A DNA stretch of 64,000 nt from positions 496,001-560,000 of the forward strand of contig NZ_CP022415.1 of assembly GCF_002222635.1 (NCBI RefSeq), given 5' to 3'. This DNA comes from Pseudosulfitobacter pseudonitzschiae. Lineage in GTDB: Bacteria > Pseudomonadota > Alphaproteobacteria > Rhodobacterales > Rhodobacteraceae. Shown here one piece after another: positions 21,146-30,479 of the stretch. The notes below the pieces were generated by a model. That model searched no databases and was not told the origin of the DNA. It was given only the letters and a program-made list of their open reading frames with translations. The position numbers and the translations under genes are program-made. The number at the start of each line of letters is the position of its first letter. The stretch's first letter is position 1.

Positions 21146-21537
21146 TCTCGGGTGTTCTTTTTGCTGTCGGAGGATGTCAGAAGGTTCTGGGTCATCGCCT
21201 GCAATGTGCGTGTTGTCGTATCAATGTCTTCGCGTGGAATACCACCGAGTGTCCGGTCAATCAGTCCTTGGGCAATGCCGATCAGTTCGCTTTTTACCGC
21301 GTGGCCATGCACGCTGACTGCGACGATGCTACGCCGCCGGTCGTCCGGATCTTCTGTGCGGATCACAAGGCCCTTGCGCACCATCGCGTCGATCAGGCGG
21401 GTGACGGTCGTTCTATCCTTGATCGTAACATCTGCCAATGCGCCGGGGGTTTGGGGGCTTTGCTTCCAAAGCACCAACAGAATGGCCCATTCTTCCGGAT
21501 TGATCGGGTGACCCGCCGCACGAAACAGCGCGCTCAA
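21142..21537 (-). CDS. MarR-family transcriptional regulator
   Basis: Winged-helix regulator. Visible are INPEEWAILLVLWKQSPQTPGALADVTIKDRTTVTRLIDAM (recognition helix) and the wing EDPDDRRRSIVAV. The annotated start is a TTG at 21537, giving 131 residues. The frame is open upstream to a TAA at 21592-21594 and encodes IALHWVNRLGFLLQRELS, which looks like the normal first dimerisation helix, yet offers no ATG or GTG. Either a rare start is used or the 5' end is damaged. It is translationally coupled to the redoxin gene, so it probably regulates a redox-responsive pair. Confidence 0.8.
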   Translation of the reverse strand: MSALFRAAGHPINPEEWAILLVLWKQSPQTPGALADVTIKDRTTVTRLIDAMVRKGLVIRTEDPDDRRRSIVAVSVHGHAVKSELIGIAQGLIDRTLGGIPREDIDTTTRTLQAMTQNLLTSSDSKKNTRE

Positions 21538-21667
21538 TTCCCGTTGTAGCAGAAAACCAAGCCTGTTGACCCAATGCAGGGCGATCTTGTTTTACCGCGC
21601 ATGACAGGCGGCCAATGGGGGCTTGTCTCATGCGATGCGACGATTAACGCTATGGTGTTGGGGGCAG

Positions 21668-22969
21668 CTAGCCGTCTGTTGCCAGCAATCGCGAAAGCGC
21701 GTCCCGTGCTTCGTCGACCGAAACAGAGGCATCCAGACGATCAGAGGTTTCTCCATCTATTCCGGACAGACGTGCATCGGTGATCGGAGGGACAGGACGG
21801 CCGCCGACGCGCACCTCATAGTGCAGATGTGGTGCCGTGGATGTTCCTGTTGACCCCACGCTGCCGATCTCGTGGCCCACCCCGATTTTCTGGCCGACCT
21901 CCAGCGCGTCGTTCACCGCACTTAAATGCGCGTAAATTGTCTGGATGTCTTGTGCGTGCTCGACCTCGATCATCAGGCCAAAGCCGCTTCGCTCTCCGAT
22001 GAACGAAACCCGACCGGACTGTGTCGCATGGACCGTGGCCCCATGTTCGGCTGCGAAATCGACACCGTTGTGCATCCGGACATAACCGTGAATCGGATGC
22101 TCGCGTTTTCCAAACGCCGAGCTGAGGCGCGCGCCCTTGATCGGTTGGTCGAAAGCCAGCAACTGGTGACCATCCTTCAATATGCTGGTGCGTCTGGAAT
22201 CGTCGCTTGGCCAAACCACCTCATAGCGCACACCGCCCAGATCAAGTTCCGCAAAATCTATCGTTGGCTCACCGATCACACGGTCATCCAGACGGTTCTC
22301 TCGCCAAGCAACACGCAAACGCTCCCCGCCGACAAGTTCGCGGCGCAGATCAAGCGTGCCCGCGAAAACCAGTTCCAGATCGGTAGCGAACCGTGTGGGA
22401 ATGTCTGCATCATCCAGCGCCGCATATATGGAATTTCCGATTTCCGCTTCACCAGCTTGGCGAAAGGTCTCAAGTGTGGGGGGAAGCACGCGCACGGATG
22501 GCACGGTGCCGAAAACGGCTTGGATGTTGACGCCATCATCAACTTCAAGCGTGGCATTTTGCGGAAGCCCGTCCGAGGCGATTTCAAGGGCAAGTCTGTG
22601 GCCCGGTTTCAAACTTTTCAGATCGAATTCGGACCCGATCGCGCGGGAAATGTCTGCACGGATCGCAGCGTCAAGGCCCGCTTCGGCAAGAAGTATGTCG
22701 AGACTCTCGCCGGGTTTTACCGCCCGTGACCATTTGGTGCCATCGTCATCCGAAGGTGGCGGTTTTTGCCCTTCGTCGTTCAAAGCTGTGTCCGAGCTTG
22801 GGGCAAGGTCAGAATGATCCGCGTCGGTTTGTACAGATTGGCCGCCGTTTTGTACTTCAACCGGCGCAGGGGCCGCCGAAACCACCGGGGTTTGCGCCTG
22901 CCGCACCTCTCGCAGTGTCAGGCCGACGCAGACCACAGCGGCCAGTGCCGTCCAATATCTCAATCTCAT
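21668..22969 (-). CDS. M23-family peptidoglycan metallopeptidase
   Basis: Periplasmic cell-wall endopeptidase of 433 residues. It has an N-terminal signal/anchor (WTALAAVVCVGLTL), a low-complexity linker (residues 30-75), an OapA/LysM-like region (VKPGESLDILLAEAG) and a long beta-rich middle. The C-terminal LytM domain has zinc ligands in HNGVDF and HLHYEV, plus GxxGxxGTSTAPHLH. The family cuts D,D-peptide cross-links. No partner gene adjoins it; it opens the chromosomal block right of the accessory stretch. Confidence 0.9.
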   Translation of the reverse strand: MRLRYWTALAAVVCVGLTLREVRQAQTPVVSAAPAPVEVQNGGQSVQTDADHSDLAPSSDTALNDEGQKPPPSDDDGTKWSRAVKPGESLDILLAEAGLDAAIRADISRAIGSEFDLKSLKPGHRLALEIASDGLPQNATLEVDDGVNIQAVFGTVPSVRVLPPTLETFRQAGEAEIGNSIYAALDDADIPTRFATDLELVFAGTLDLRRELVGGERLRVAWRENRLDDRVIGEPTIDFAELDLGGVRYEVVWPSDDSRRTSILKDGHQLLAFDQPIKGARLSSAFGKREHPIHGYVRMHNGVDFAAEHGATVHATQSGRVSFIGERSGFGLMIEVEHAQDIQTIYAHLSAVNDALEVGQKIGVGHEIGSVGSTGTSTAPHLHYEVRVGGRPVPPITDARLSGIDGETSDRLDASVSVDEARDALSRLLATDG

Positions 22970-23368
22970 CCGGTTTCCCCTGCCAGCCGTTTTTTAATCA
23001 TTGTTCGGGGTTTCCCTTGGCGCGCCAGCGCCGTGTCGACAGTTGAATGGCGTATTTTTCCGATGATGCCATGTCTCATTGCGATTGGACCAATATCATC
23101 GGACTGGCTGAATCAGTTTGTCCAACGGTGCGATAGTACCGGTGCATGCAATGCCCCGCAACCAATAGGCCGTCCAGCGGCTGCCATGTGCCGACTTTGC
23201 CCAGCGGGGGTGGATGTTCAGGGCGGAGTCATTACACCACCAAAAACGCGAAAATTATCGGGCTACGACGTGTTTAGCGCCAGAACTCGTCGTTAAGATC
23301 AAGCCCGACAAGCTGGTGGGGCAAAGATGCCCCAGTGGCGTATTGTCCTCTATTGCGTTTGCAAAACC
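22970..23368. other. Intergenic stretch without recognisable gene
   Basis: About 400 bases between two leftward genes. The only structure noticed is a perfect seven-pair hairpin TGGGGCA-aaga-TGCCCCA at 23317-23334, about 35 bases beyond the otsA stop. It has no clear U-tract, so it is only a possible otsA terminator. Confidence 0.4.
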
Positions 23369-24763
23369 TCAGCCGGTGCTGCTGAAGCTGTCCCATGACA
23401 GTTTGCGTCGGCTGTCTTTCAACGCGCTTAGGTAATTTTCGCTCCAACGGCCAACGTCGGTTGCTTTGACTTGCGCCATGCAGGCTTCGTAGCGGTCCTG
23501 ACGTTCTTGCAGGGGCATGTTCAGGGCTTGGGTCAGTGCCTCGCTCATCTCCTCGATGTCGTAGGGATTGACCAGCAACGCCTGCGTCATATCTTCGGCG
23601 GCGCCTGCCATACGTGACAGGACCAGAACGCCGGGATCGTTCGGGTCTTGTGCTGCGATATACTCCTTGGCGACAAGGTTCATTCCGTCGGCAAAAGGGG
23701 TGACCAGCCCGACACGTGCAATGCGATACAGCTTTGCCAGCAGGTTGCGGTCGATGTTGCGGTGGATATAGCGCAGCGGCGTCCAGTCTAGTTCGGCGTT
23801 TTCCCCATTCAACCTTCCGGCCAGTTCTTCAAGCTCATGGCGTATGTCCTGATAGGCGGTCACTTCCTCGCGGGTGGGCGGAGCAATCTGCAGCAGGCTC
23901 GCGCGTCGGGATTTGTCTGTACGCGTTTCCAGATACCGGCCAAAGGCGCGAAAGCGGTTGGGCAGACCCTTGGAATAATCCAGCCGATCCACGCCGATTA
24001 CGATGTCACCGGACAGATCCGCGGCCAGTTTCGCGTCGGCCATCGGCCTTTTGGCCGTGGCAACAAAGGTATCGACGTCGATCCCGATCGGAAAGGACCG
24101 CACCCCGACAGTCTGGTCGCCGTATTTGATCTTGCCGTCGTTCATCAACTCGGCCCCCAGTTCCGAACGGAACATTTCAAGGCAGCGCGCCACGTCGGCG
24201 CGGGTCTGAAGCCCGACCAGATCGTAATCGGCAAGCCAGCGCGCCAGACTGGCCTCGAGGGGAAGCGCGCCCAGATCGCCCAGTGCCGGAAAGGGGATGT
24301 GCAGGAAAAATCCGATCTTTCCCTCGAACCCCAGCTTGCGCAACTCGGAAGCAAGCGGGAAAAAGTGGTAATCGTGTACCCAGATCGTGTCATCGACCTT
24401 GGCCACCTCGAAAATCTGCTGCGCAAGGCGCTTGTTGACCCGTCGGTAGCCTTGTTCAAAGCGTCTGCTCATCCGGACCAGATCGCCACGGCGGTGACAC
24501 ACCGGCCACAGGACCGAATTGGCAAAGCCAAGGTAGAACGTCTGGTGGTCCAGTTCGGTCAGCCCAAAGGCCAGCCGCCGATAGGCAGACTGGTCGCCGA
24601 TCTCTGTCAGCGACCGAGAGGGTGAGGCGTGAAATTCGGGGTCGGACCCAACCCAGATGCCCCCGGTTTTGCGTAGCGTTTCATGCAGCGCATAGACAAG
24701 CCCGCCCGCAGGTGTGGCCGCTGTCGGGATACGGTTCGACACGACGATTAGCTTGCCAGACAT
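23369..24763 (-). CDS. otsA: Trehalose-6-phosphate synthase (GT20)
   Basis: Transfers glucose from UDP-glucose to glucose-6-phosphate to make trehalose-6-phosphate. It is 464 residues, the usual OtsA length. Visible are the N-terminal loop IVVSNRIP, VWVHDYHFFPLA, the GVDRLDYSKGLPNR donor-site motif and the PFADGMNLVAKEY segment near the end. The ATG at 24763 follows GAGAGA. It is divergent from otsB and the GH15 gene across a 400-base spacer, so the pathway genes are neighbours but not one operon. Confidence 0.95.
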   Translation of the reverse strand: MSGKLIVVSNRIPTAATPAGGLVYALHETLRKTGGIWVGSDPEFHASPSRSLTEIGDQSAYRRLAFGLTELDHQTFYLGFANSVLWPVCHRRGDLVRMSRRFEQGYRRVNKRLAQQIFEVAKVDDTIWVHDYHFFPLASELRKLGFEGKIGFFLHIPFPALGDLGALPLEASLARWLADYDLVGLQTRADVARCLEMFRSELGAELMNDGKIKYGDQTVGVRSFPIGIDVDTFVATAKRPMADAKLAADLSGDIVIGVDRLDYSKGLPNRFRAFGRYLETRTDKSRRASLLQIAPPTREEVTAYQDIRHELEELAGRLNGENAELDWTPLRYIHRNIDRNLLAKLYRIARVGLVTPFADGMNLVAKEYIAAQDPNDPGVLVLSRMAGAAEDMTQALLVNPYDIEEMSEALTQALNMPLQERQDRYEACMAQVKATDVGRWSENYLSALKDSRRKLSWDSFSSTG

Positions 24764-25170
24764 CTGTCTCTCTCCATAGGGTCACTGTTGGCACAACCCT
24801 GGCACGGCCCCTATAGTGTGATGCCGACCTGCCAGTTCCGGCGCCTTCATTTGGATGCTTTGCTCACAAGTGAAACATCTGTGATCAATAAAAGTTCAAT
24901 TGAAAGTTACTGCTGCCGACCTTTTCCACAGGTCAGGCGCTGTCATCCGGCACCGCGTTTCGCGGATATCACGGGCCACAAGATGGAAAATCTGGCCATG
25001 AGCGGCAACTTCGCAACACACGACCGGGTCCGCGCGTTGGCGCCGACCTGTCGACAAGTTGAAATCCCTTTGCGCTGGAATAGGTAAAGTGCAGCATGTC
25101 CCTGAGGCCCAAAAAACCTGCGGCCCGTCATGGGCTGCGGGGGAATTGCGCCGGAACAACAGACGGAAAG
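24764..25170. promoter_or_regulatory. Divergent otsA/otsB control region
   Basis: This holds the promoters for otsA (left) and otsB-GH15 (right). An AT-rich segment with the palindrome TTCAATTGAA (about 24895-24904) is the most promoter-like part. If otsB starts at the alternative ATG 25096, the spacer shortens to 332 bases. Confidence 0.4.
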
Positions 25171-25911
25171 ATGTCCACAACAAATTGTCCTCCTATCGTT
25201 CGGTGCAATGACCACGCCTTCTATCTTGATTTGGATGGAACACTGGCCGAGATTGTCGCGCGTCCCGAACAGGCGATGATCTCTGCGGGTATGCGGGGGC
25301 TGATCACGCAGCTTGCAGCGCAAACATCGGGCGCTGTGGCAATTGTATCGGGCCGTGCATTGGCGGATGTTGACCGCGTGTTGCACCCGCTGCACCTGCC
25401 CGTTGCGGGATCGCACGGGCAAGAGTTGCGCGGCGCAGGTCCAACAGATCAGGGCAGTGCCAGAGACGGTATTGACGATGATGCACTGCACCGGATCACC
25501 ACGTTTGCCGCGCGCCTAGGCCTGTTGGCCGAGCGTAAACCGGGTTCGGTGGCGCTGCATTATCGCTCGGCTCCGCAGCACGTCGCGGCAAGTCGTGCGC
25601 TGATCGACAGTCTCGTGGCCCGCGACGACCGCTACCGTGCGATACATGGCAAGATGGTAAGCGAACTTGCTCTGCGCGCCTGTGACAAGGGCACGGCCAT
25701 TGCCGCCCTGTCGAAAGTCGCACCTTTCGCGGGGCGTGTGCCGGTTATGATCGGCGACGACGTGACGGACGAGGACGGCTTTCGCATGGCGCAAGCGCTG
25801 GGCGGTCTCGGAATCAAGATCGGCACAGGGCCAACCGACGCCAGCCACAGGCTGGCGTCGGTTGCAGCCCTTTCTGATTGGCTTGCCGCACTCTTGTGCG
25901 CGCAGAAATGA
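25171..25911 (+). CDS. otsB: Trehalose-6-phosphate phosphatase
   Basis: HAD-superfamily phosphatase that converts trehalose-6-phosphate to trehalose; 246 residues from the preferred ATG. Motif I is FYLDLDGTLAEI with the nucleophilic Asp, then VSGRALAD, GSHGQELR and motif IV GDDVTDEDGF. The start at 25171 is preferred over an in-frame ATG at 25096 because residues before it show no family similarity and GGAAAG precedes it, though the spacing is short, so the choice is uncertain. It lies 18 bases before the GH15 gene. Confidence 0.93.
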   Translation: MSTTNCPPIVRCNDHAFYLDLDGTLAEIVARPEQAMISAGMRGLITQLAAQTSGAVAIVSGRALADVDRVLHPLHLPVAGSHGQELRGAGPTDQGSARDGIDDDALHRITTFAARLGLLAERKPGSVALHYRSAPQHVAASRALIDSLVARDDRYRAIHGKMVSELALRACDKGTAIAALSKVAPFAGRVPVMIGDDVTDEDGFRMAQALGGLGIKIGTGPTDASHRLASVAALSDWLAALLCAQK

Positions 25912-25929
25912 ACGAGAAAAGAGGTTGGT

Positions 25930-27705
25930 ATGGATTTTGGCGTAATCGGAAACTGCGCGGTCGCAGCTCTTGTGGACAGCAACGGTTCAATCTGCTGGTA
26001 CTGTCTGCCACGGCTGGACGGCGATCCGGTGTTCCACGCGGTGCTGGGCCACGGTGCAGGGAGCAAGGGCGATGGTGCTTTTGCCGTCGAACTGGACGGT
26101 TTGACCGGCTCCGAACAATCCTACGAGCCGAATACGGCGATCCTGAAAACCGTACTGCGCAGTGAGGCAGGGGCGGTGGAGATTATAGATTTCTGCCCCC
26201 GTTTTTCGAGCCACGGGCGCAGTTTCCGCCCGCAAACGCTGATCCGGCGGGTGCGTCGGCTGGATGGATCACCGCGGGTACGCTTTCGAATCCGGCCAAG
26301 GTTCGACTGGGGCGAAACCGACCCTGCTTTGACCCGTGGGTCGAACCATGTACGATTTGTCGGGCCGTCACAGACCCTGCGTCTGACCACGGATGCCCCA
26401 ATTGACCATGTGCTGGACGAACGGCTGATCAACCTCGAGATGGACTTGACCTTTGTGCTGGGGCCCGACGAGACGTTGACAGAAAGCCCGTCGGAAACCG
26501 GCACTTCGTTTTACAACAATACGCGGCACTATTGGCAGGTTTGGGCGCAACGGCTGGCGGTTCCGTTTGAATGGCAGGATGCGGTGATCCGTGCGGCCAT
26601 CACGCTGAAGCTATGCAGCTATGAACCCACAGGCGGGGTTGTAGCGGCAATGACCACATCGTTGCCCGAAGCGCCCGACAGCGGGCGCAACTGGGACTAC
26701 CGGTATTGCTGGGTGCGCGATGCGTTCTTTACCGTGCGTGCGCTGAACAGTCTGGCCGCCACGCGCACGCTCGAGCATTACTTTCAATGGCTGATGAACG
26801 TGGTGGCCGATGCCAAGGGCGGGCATATCCAGCCGGTTCTGGGCGTGGGACTGGAAACCGCGCTGACCGAACGGGTCTCGCAATCCCTGCAAGGGTACAA
26901 GGGTATGGGGCCGGTGCGGATTGGCAATCAGGCGCACGAGCATTTTCAACATGACACCTATGGCAACATCATCCTTGGCGCAGCGCCCGCGTTTTTCGAT
27001 CATCGGCTGCCGCTGAATACCGGACAGACCGCCTTTGAAAGTCTCGAGCCCTTGGGCGAACAGGCATGGGCACTGCATGACCAGCCCGATGCCGGTATCT
27101 GGGAACTGCGCACCCGCTCGCGAATTCATACATCTTCGTCGCTGATGTGCTGGGCGGCCTGTGACCGGCTGGCCAAGATCGCCCGCCATCTGGATCTGAG
27201 CGACAAGGCGGGATACTGGGCCGACCGCGCGACAGTTATTCGTGACAAGATTCTGACCAATGCGTGGTCCGAGGAGCGACAGTCCTTTGTCGAAAGTTTT
27301 GGCGGTGAGACGCTGGATGCCAGTGTTTTGTTGATGGGCGAGGTGGGTTTTTTGCCCGCTGACGATCCCAGATTTGTCGCCACCGTTGAAACCCTGACCA
27401 AGGTTCTGGGGCGCGGCCCCTATATGCTGCGCTATGAAGAGGCGGACGATTTTGGCGTGCCCGAAGTGGGCTTTAACGTCTGCGCGTTCTGGCGCATCGA
27501 CGCGTTGGCCCGCATCGGCAGGCTGGACGAAGCCCGCGCATTGTTCGAACAGATGCTGGCGGCGCGCAACCCGCTGGGACTGATGTCCGAAGACACGTCT
27601 TTTGCCACCGGCGAGGGCTGGGGCAACTTCCCCCAAACCTATTCGATGGTGGGCATCATCAACGGCGCCATGCGCCTGTCGCGCCGATGGGAGGCAGAGC
27701 TTTAG
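25930..27705 (+). CDS. Glycoside hydrolase family 15 protein (glucoamylase/trehalase-like)
   Basis: A 591-residue GH15 enzyme: an N-terminal beta-sandwich (MDFGVIGNCAVAALVDSNG) and a catalytic (alpha/alpha)6 barrel with NWDYRYCWVRDA, a possible catalytic Glu in GIWELRTR, and SEDTSFATGEGWGNFPQTYS near the end. Relatives hydrolyse alpha-glucans or act as acid trehalases. Its place directly behind otsB suggests trehalose turnover, for instance recycling by an otsB-coupled trehalase, but the substrate is not fixed by sequence. No signal peptide is seen, so it is probably cytosolic. Confidence 0.9.
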   Translation: MDFGVIGNCAVAALVDSNGSICWYCLPRLDGDPVFHAVLGHGAGSKGDGAFAVELDGLTGSEQSYEPNTAILKTVLRSEAGAVEIIDFCPRFSSHGRSFRPQTLIRRVRRLDGSPRVRFRIRPRFDWGETDPALTRGSNHVRFVGPSQTLRLTTDAPIDHVLDERLINLEMDLTFVLGPDETLTESPSETGTSFYNNTRHYWQVWAQRLAVPFEWQDAVIRAAITLKLCSYEPTGGVVAAMTTSLPEAPDSGRNWDYRYCWVRDAFFTVRALNSLAATRTLEHYFQWLMNVVADAKGGHIQPVLGVGLETALTERVSQSLQGYKGMGPVRIGNQAHEHFQHDTYGNIILGAAPAFFDHRLPLNTGQTAFESLEPLGEQAWALHDQPDAGIWELRTRSRIHTSSSLMCWAACDRLAKIARHLDLSDKAGYWADRATVIRDKILTNAWSEERQSFVESFGGETLDASVLLMGEVGFLPADDPRFVATVETLTKVLGRGPYMLRYEEADDFGVPEVGFNVCAFWRIDALARIGRLDEARALFEQMLAARNPLGLMSEDTSFATGEGWGNFPQTYSMVGIINGAMRLSRRWEAEL

Positions 27706-27720
27706 CCACCGCGCAAACAA

Positions 27721-27748
27721 ACACCCGACGCGGGGGGGCGTCGGGTGT
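27721..27748. terminator. Bidirectional hairpin between GH15 and PRC-barrel genes
   Basis: A perfect 11-pair stem ACACCCGACGC / GCGTCGGGTGT with a six-G loop sits in the short space between convergent genes, followed on the right by ggtcttgtgctttt. Confidence 0.65.
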
Positions 27749-27772
27749 GGTCTTGTGCTTTTGAACGTTTCC

Positions 27773-28069
27773 TTAGTGGTGGTGTTCGGGCAGTTCCTTT
27801 AGCTGGTCCTTGGTCATGTGGGTTGTTGCATGCACGTTGCCGTTCTGATCGCGCATGAAGTTTAGACCCGACAAGTCCAGCGCCACGGGCTTGGCCCCCA
27901 GACCCAGAAAGCCGCCGACATCGACAATCACCTGCGCCGCCTGACCGGTGCCGTGCAGGTGCGAGACATTTCCGATTTCCTTGTCATCGGGATCGTAAAC
28001 ATTTGCGCCTTCCAGATTCGCGGCGTTCAGTTCTTCGGCGGCAAGTGGCAGATGTGAAGTATGGTCCAT
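27773..28069 (-). CDS. PRC-barrel domain protein (cytosolic)
   Basis: A 98-residue protein with a PRC-barrel beta fold (ANVYDPDDKEIGNVSHLH, VIVDVGGFLGLGAKPVAL). Domains of this type occur in RimM and photosynthetic H subunits and in small stress proteins of unknown role. The ATG at 28069 follows AAGGAAA; the longer in-frame ORF to 28174 is rejected. The tail is His-rich (ELPEHHH). It lies next to a DUF421 gene, and a second, exported PRC-barrel protein lies beyond that. Confidence 0.85.
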   Translation of the reverse strand: MDHTSHLPLAAEELNAANLEGANVYDPDDKEIGNVSHLHGTGQAAQVIVDVGGFLGLGAKPVALDLSGLNFMRDQNGNVHATTHMTKDQLKELPEHHH

Positions 28070-28188
28070 TTCAAGATTTCCTTTTTGGCGTTTCAATTGC
28101 AAGGGAAACCCCTCGGCCAAGGCAATGTTCCGTTCCCGAAACCCGCTGGTGGCAATCGGCTGAAGCTTGCCCAAGGCGCGCGCGATCG

Positions 28189-28728
28189 CTACGATAAAGC
28201 GCCGGAAGACAAGCTGTGGATGTCCTGAACAGCAGGGTTCGCGATTTGCTTTTCGGATTTCGGCAGCACGCTCAGCGCTGCATTGGCCTCCAGAACAACG
28301 CTTTGAACATTTTGCAGGTCGACAAAGCCGTTTTCACGCACGGCTGACAGCACCTCGTATTCGCTCACCCGCTCGCGGCGCATGGCCTGCGAGAGAAATT
28401 TGCCATCGTGGTAAAGCAATGTGGGCTCTGCACGGACCAGCTTGGCGACAGCTGAAGATCGCACCATCGTCCACGTCAAAAGCCATTGCAGGAACGGTAA
28501 AAGCCCGATCGCACCGACAGATTCCAGTATGGTGATATCCTTGAGCAGAATTCCCGACGCCATCAAAGAGCCCATAGCAACCGTGACGACCCAGTCGAAA
28601 TTATTCATCTGCGAAGTGGATCGTTTGCCGCTGATCCTGACAAAAATGATAACGGCGATGTAGAGAATGGGTGCGGCAGTCAAAGTGCGCAAAAGATCAT
28701 TGAACCCGTCAAAGAATAGCGTTTCCAT
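28189..28728 (-). CDS. DUF421 / YetF-family membrane protein
   Basis: A 179-residue inner-membrane protein. Three N-terminal hydrophobic helices (residues about 10-90, including APILYIAVIIFVRISGKRS and GAIGLLPFLQWLLTW) precede a soluble domain with the DUF421 features LVRAEPTLLYHDGKF, RERVSEYEVLSAVRENG and VVLEANAALSVLPK. The start at 28728 is chosen for AGGA nine bases upstream; an ATG at 28737 is possible. Function of the family is unknown; it often occurs among envelope-stress genes. Confidence 0.88.
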   Translation of the reverse strand: METLFFDGFNDLLRTLTAAPILYIAVIIFVRISGKRSTSQMNNFDWVVTVAMGSLMASGILLKDITILESVGAIGLLPFLQWLLTWTMVRSSAVAKLVRAEPTLLYHDGKFLSQAMRRERVSEYEVLSAVRENGFVDLQNVQSVVLEANAALSVLPKSEKQIANPAVQDIHSLSSGALS

Positions 28729-29024
28729 CTGCGACATTCCTTTCGTGCTGCTTGGCCGCCGCGCGTGTTGCCTGCAAACGACAAAAATGACGATGATTTC
28801 ACCGTACAGGCACAACGGACCCGAAGACCGTCGGTTCCGTGGGCCGCGCGGTGGCGTGCAACGCGCAGGCAAACGGTTTAAGTGTGAAATGCGTGAATGC
28901 CATGGCCCTGCCATGATCCTGTCGGTGGGGCGTGTGGGGGTGTTTCTGCTTGGCAAAGGTTTGGGACAAATTCGGGGAACAACGCCAGCACCGTCGCGTT
29001 TGTCTTGGAAAAGGAGGATTGACC

Positions 29025-29378
29025 ATGAAACCGTTCACATTGATCTTTTGTTGCGCCGCCCTTGCTGCACCTGCCATCGCACAGGATGCCGAAGTTGGCA
29101 CCGCAGGGCCGGTGAACACGCGTGATGACACCTATTTAATGAGCGCGGATGATATCGACGTGCTGTCCGGTACGGGGGAAAAGATCGGCGAAATCGAAGA
29201 AATTCTGGTGGACGCAAATGGCGTGCCTGCCGGATTTCTGATTGAATTCCAAGGCTTCAATCTGTTCGAAGACGACGACGTCGCTGTGCCGATCGAGGCG
29301 CTTGAATATGACGGCCGCGCCTATGTGTCGAAGATGACCCAAGAGCAACTGGCCGCATTGCGTCCTTGGGATGAATAA
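29025..29378 (+). CDS. Exported PRC-barrel domain protein
   Basis: A 117-residue protein with a signal peptide (MKPFTLIFCCAALAAPAIAQ) and one PRC-barrel domain (DDIDVLSGTGEKIGEIEEILVDANG, then IPIEALEY-like strands). AAGGAGGATTGACC before the ATG at 29025 is an excellent ribosome site. The DUF421 gene is divergent, and the two probably respond to the same envelope condition (inference). Confidence 0.88.
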   Translation: MKPFTLIFCCAALAAPAIAQDAEVGTAGPVNTRDDTYLMSADDIDVLSGTGEKIGEIEEILVDANGVPAGFLIEFQGFNLFEDDDVAVPIEALEYDGRAYVSKMTQEQLAALRPWDE

Positions 29379-29657
29379 AGCGACGGGCGACACAGGCTTT
29401 GGCCGTGCTGCCTGCTCAACTTGCCCGAAAGGAGGCTGGATGCCCGTTTGTACTGCTCCTTTCGGCCAGCGCGACGACGCAGCAAGTCAGCGTTCGAAAA
29501 ACTCAAGGACCGGGAGCCGTATCGACGTCTGGAGTATCATTGCCAGATCGGGCCTGTCCGCGACACTTTTGACGTGGCAGTGTTCCTTTATGGATCATCG
29601 TAGACACGCCTTGGCACATTGATGCTGTCGGGGGCAGTCACCGCATCAAGGCCGCGT

Positions 29658-30479
29658 TTATCGCCCCTTGAACTCGGGCGGGCGCTTTTCTGCAAAGGCC
29701 GCACGTCCCTCGGCATAATCCTCGCTTTGAAAACAGGCTGCGACAGCTTCATCTATTTCGCGCAGGTCAGCGGGCTCGGGCTGTTTCAGAACGCCACGAA
29801 GGGCCATTTTCACCGCCTTCATCGTAAGCGGGGCGTTTCGGGTGATGTCGCGCAGATAGCTTTCGGCGGCGTCGTCGAAACCGTCGGCGGGCAGGATGCG
29901 GTTGATCAATCCCATCCGCAACGCCTCGTCCGCCGTGTACTGGCGGGCCGAGTAAAAAATTTCGGCTGCGTTCGCGGGCCCGACGATGTCCACCAGCGTC
30001 TTGATGCCGGCATAGCGATAGCCAAGCCCGAGCTTTGCCGCCGGTACAGCAAAACCTGTGTCTTCCGCCGCGATGCGCAAATCGCAGCCCAGTGCGGTGC
30101 CCAGACCGCCGCCCACGCACCAGGTGCGGATCACGGCGACCGTGGGTTTCATGATGCCAGCAATTGCGGCGCCGGCTTGCGCCCCCACAGCGTCATAGGC
30201 CGCGACCTGCTCGGGGGTATTGCGCAACTCGGCAAACTCGCTGATGTCAGCGCCGGAAATGAACGAAGACGTGCCTTCGCCGCGCAAAGCAACGACGCGA
30301 ACGCTGTCATCCTGCGCAAAGCGCGCAATGATGTCCGGAATCTGTCGCCACATATTGAAGGTCACCGCGTTTCGACGTCGCGGATTGGAAAAGACCATCC
30401 AGCCGATGCCGTCTTTGATGTGGGCGATCACCTGCGGCGTATATCCGTCCGCTTCTGCGATGGGTTCGACACGGCTCAT
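29658..30479 (-). CDS. Enoyl-CoA hydratase/isomerase family protein
   Basis: Crotonase-fold enzyme of 273 residues acting on an acyl-CoA. The oxyanion-hole segments are EGTSSFISGADISEF and the WCVGGGLGTAL helix. The next catalytic position reads KLGLGYRYAGI, so the usual hydratase Glu of this loop is not obvious; another crotonase reaction is possible. It is the last gene of a five-gene operon. Its start overlaps the stop of the CaiB-type transferase (TGA/ATG at 30476-30479). Confidence 0.9.
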   Translation of the reverse strand: MSRVEPIAEADGYTPQVIAHIKDGIGWMVFSNPRRRNAVTFNMWRQIPDIIARFAQDDSVRVVALRGEGTSSFISGADISEFAELRNTPEQVAAYDAVGAQAGAAIAGIMKPTVAVIRTWCVGGGLGTALGCDLRIAAEDTGFAVPAAKLGLGYRYAGIKTLVDIVGPANAAEIFYSARQYTADEALRMGLINRILPADGFDDAAESYLRDITRNAPLTMKAVKMALRGVLKQPEPADLREIDEAVAACFQSEDYAEGRAAFAEKRPPEFKGR

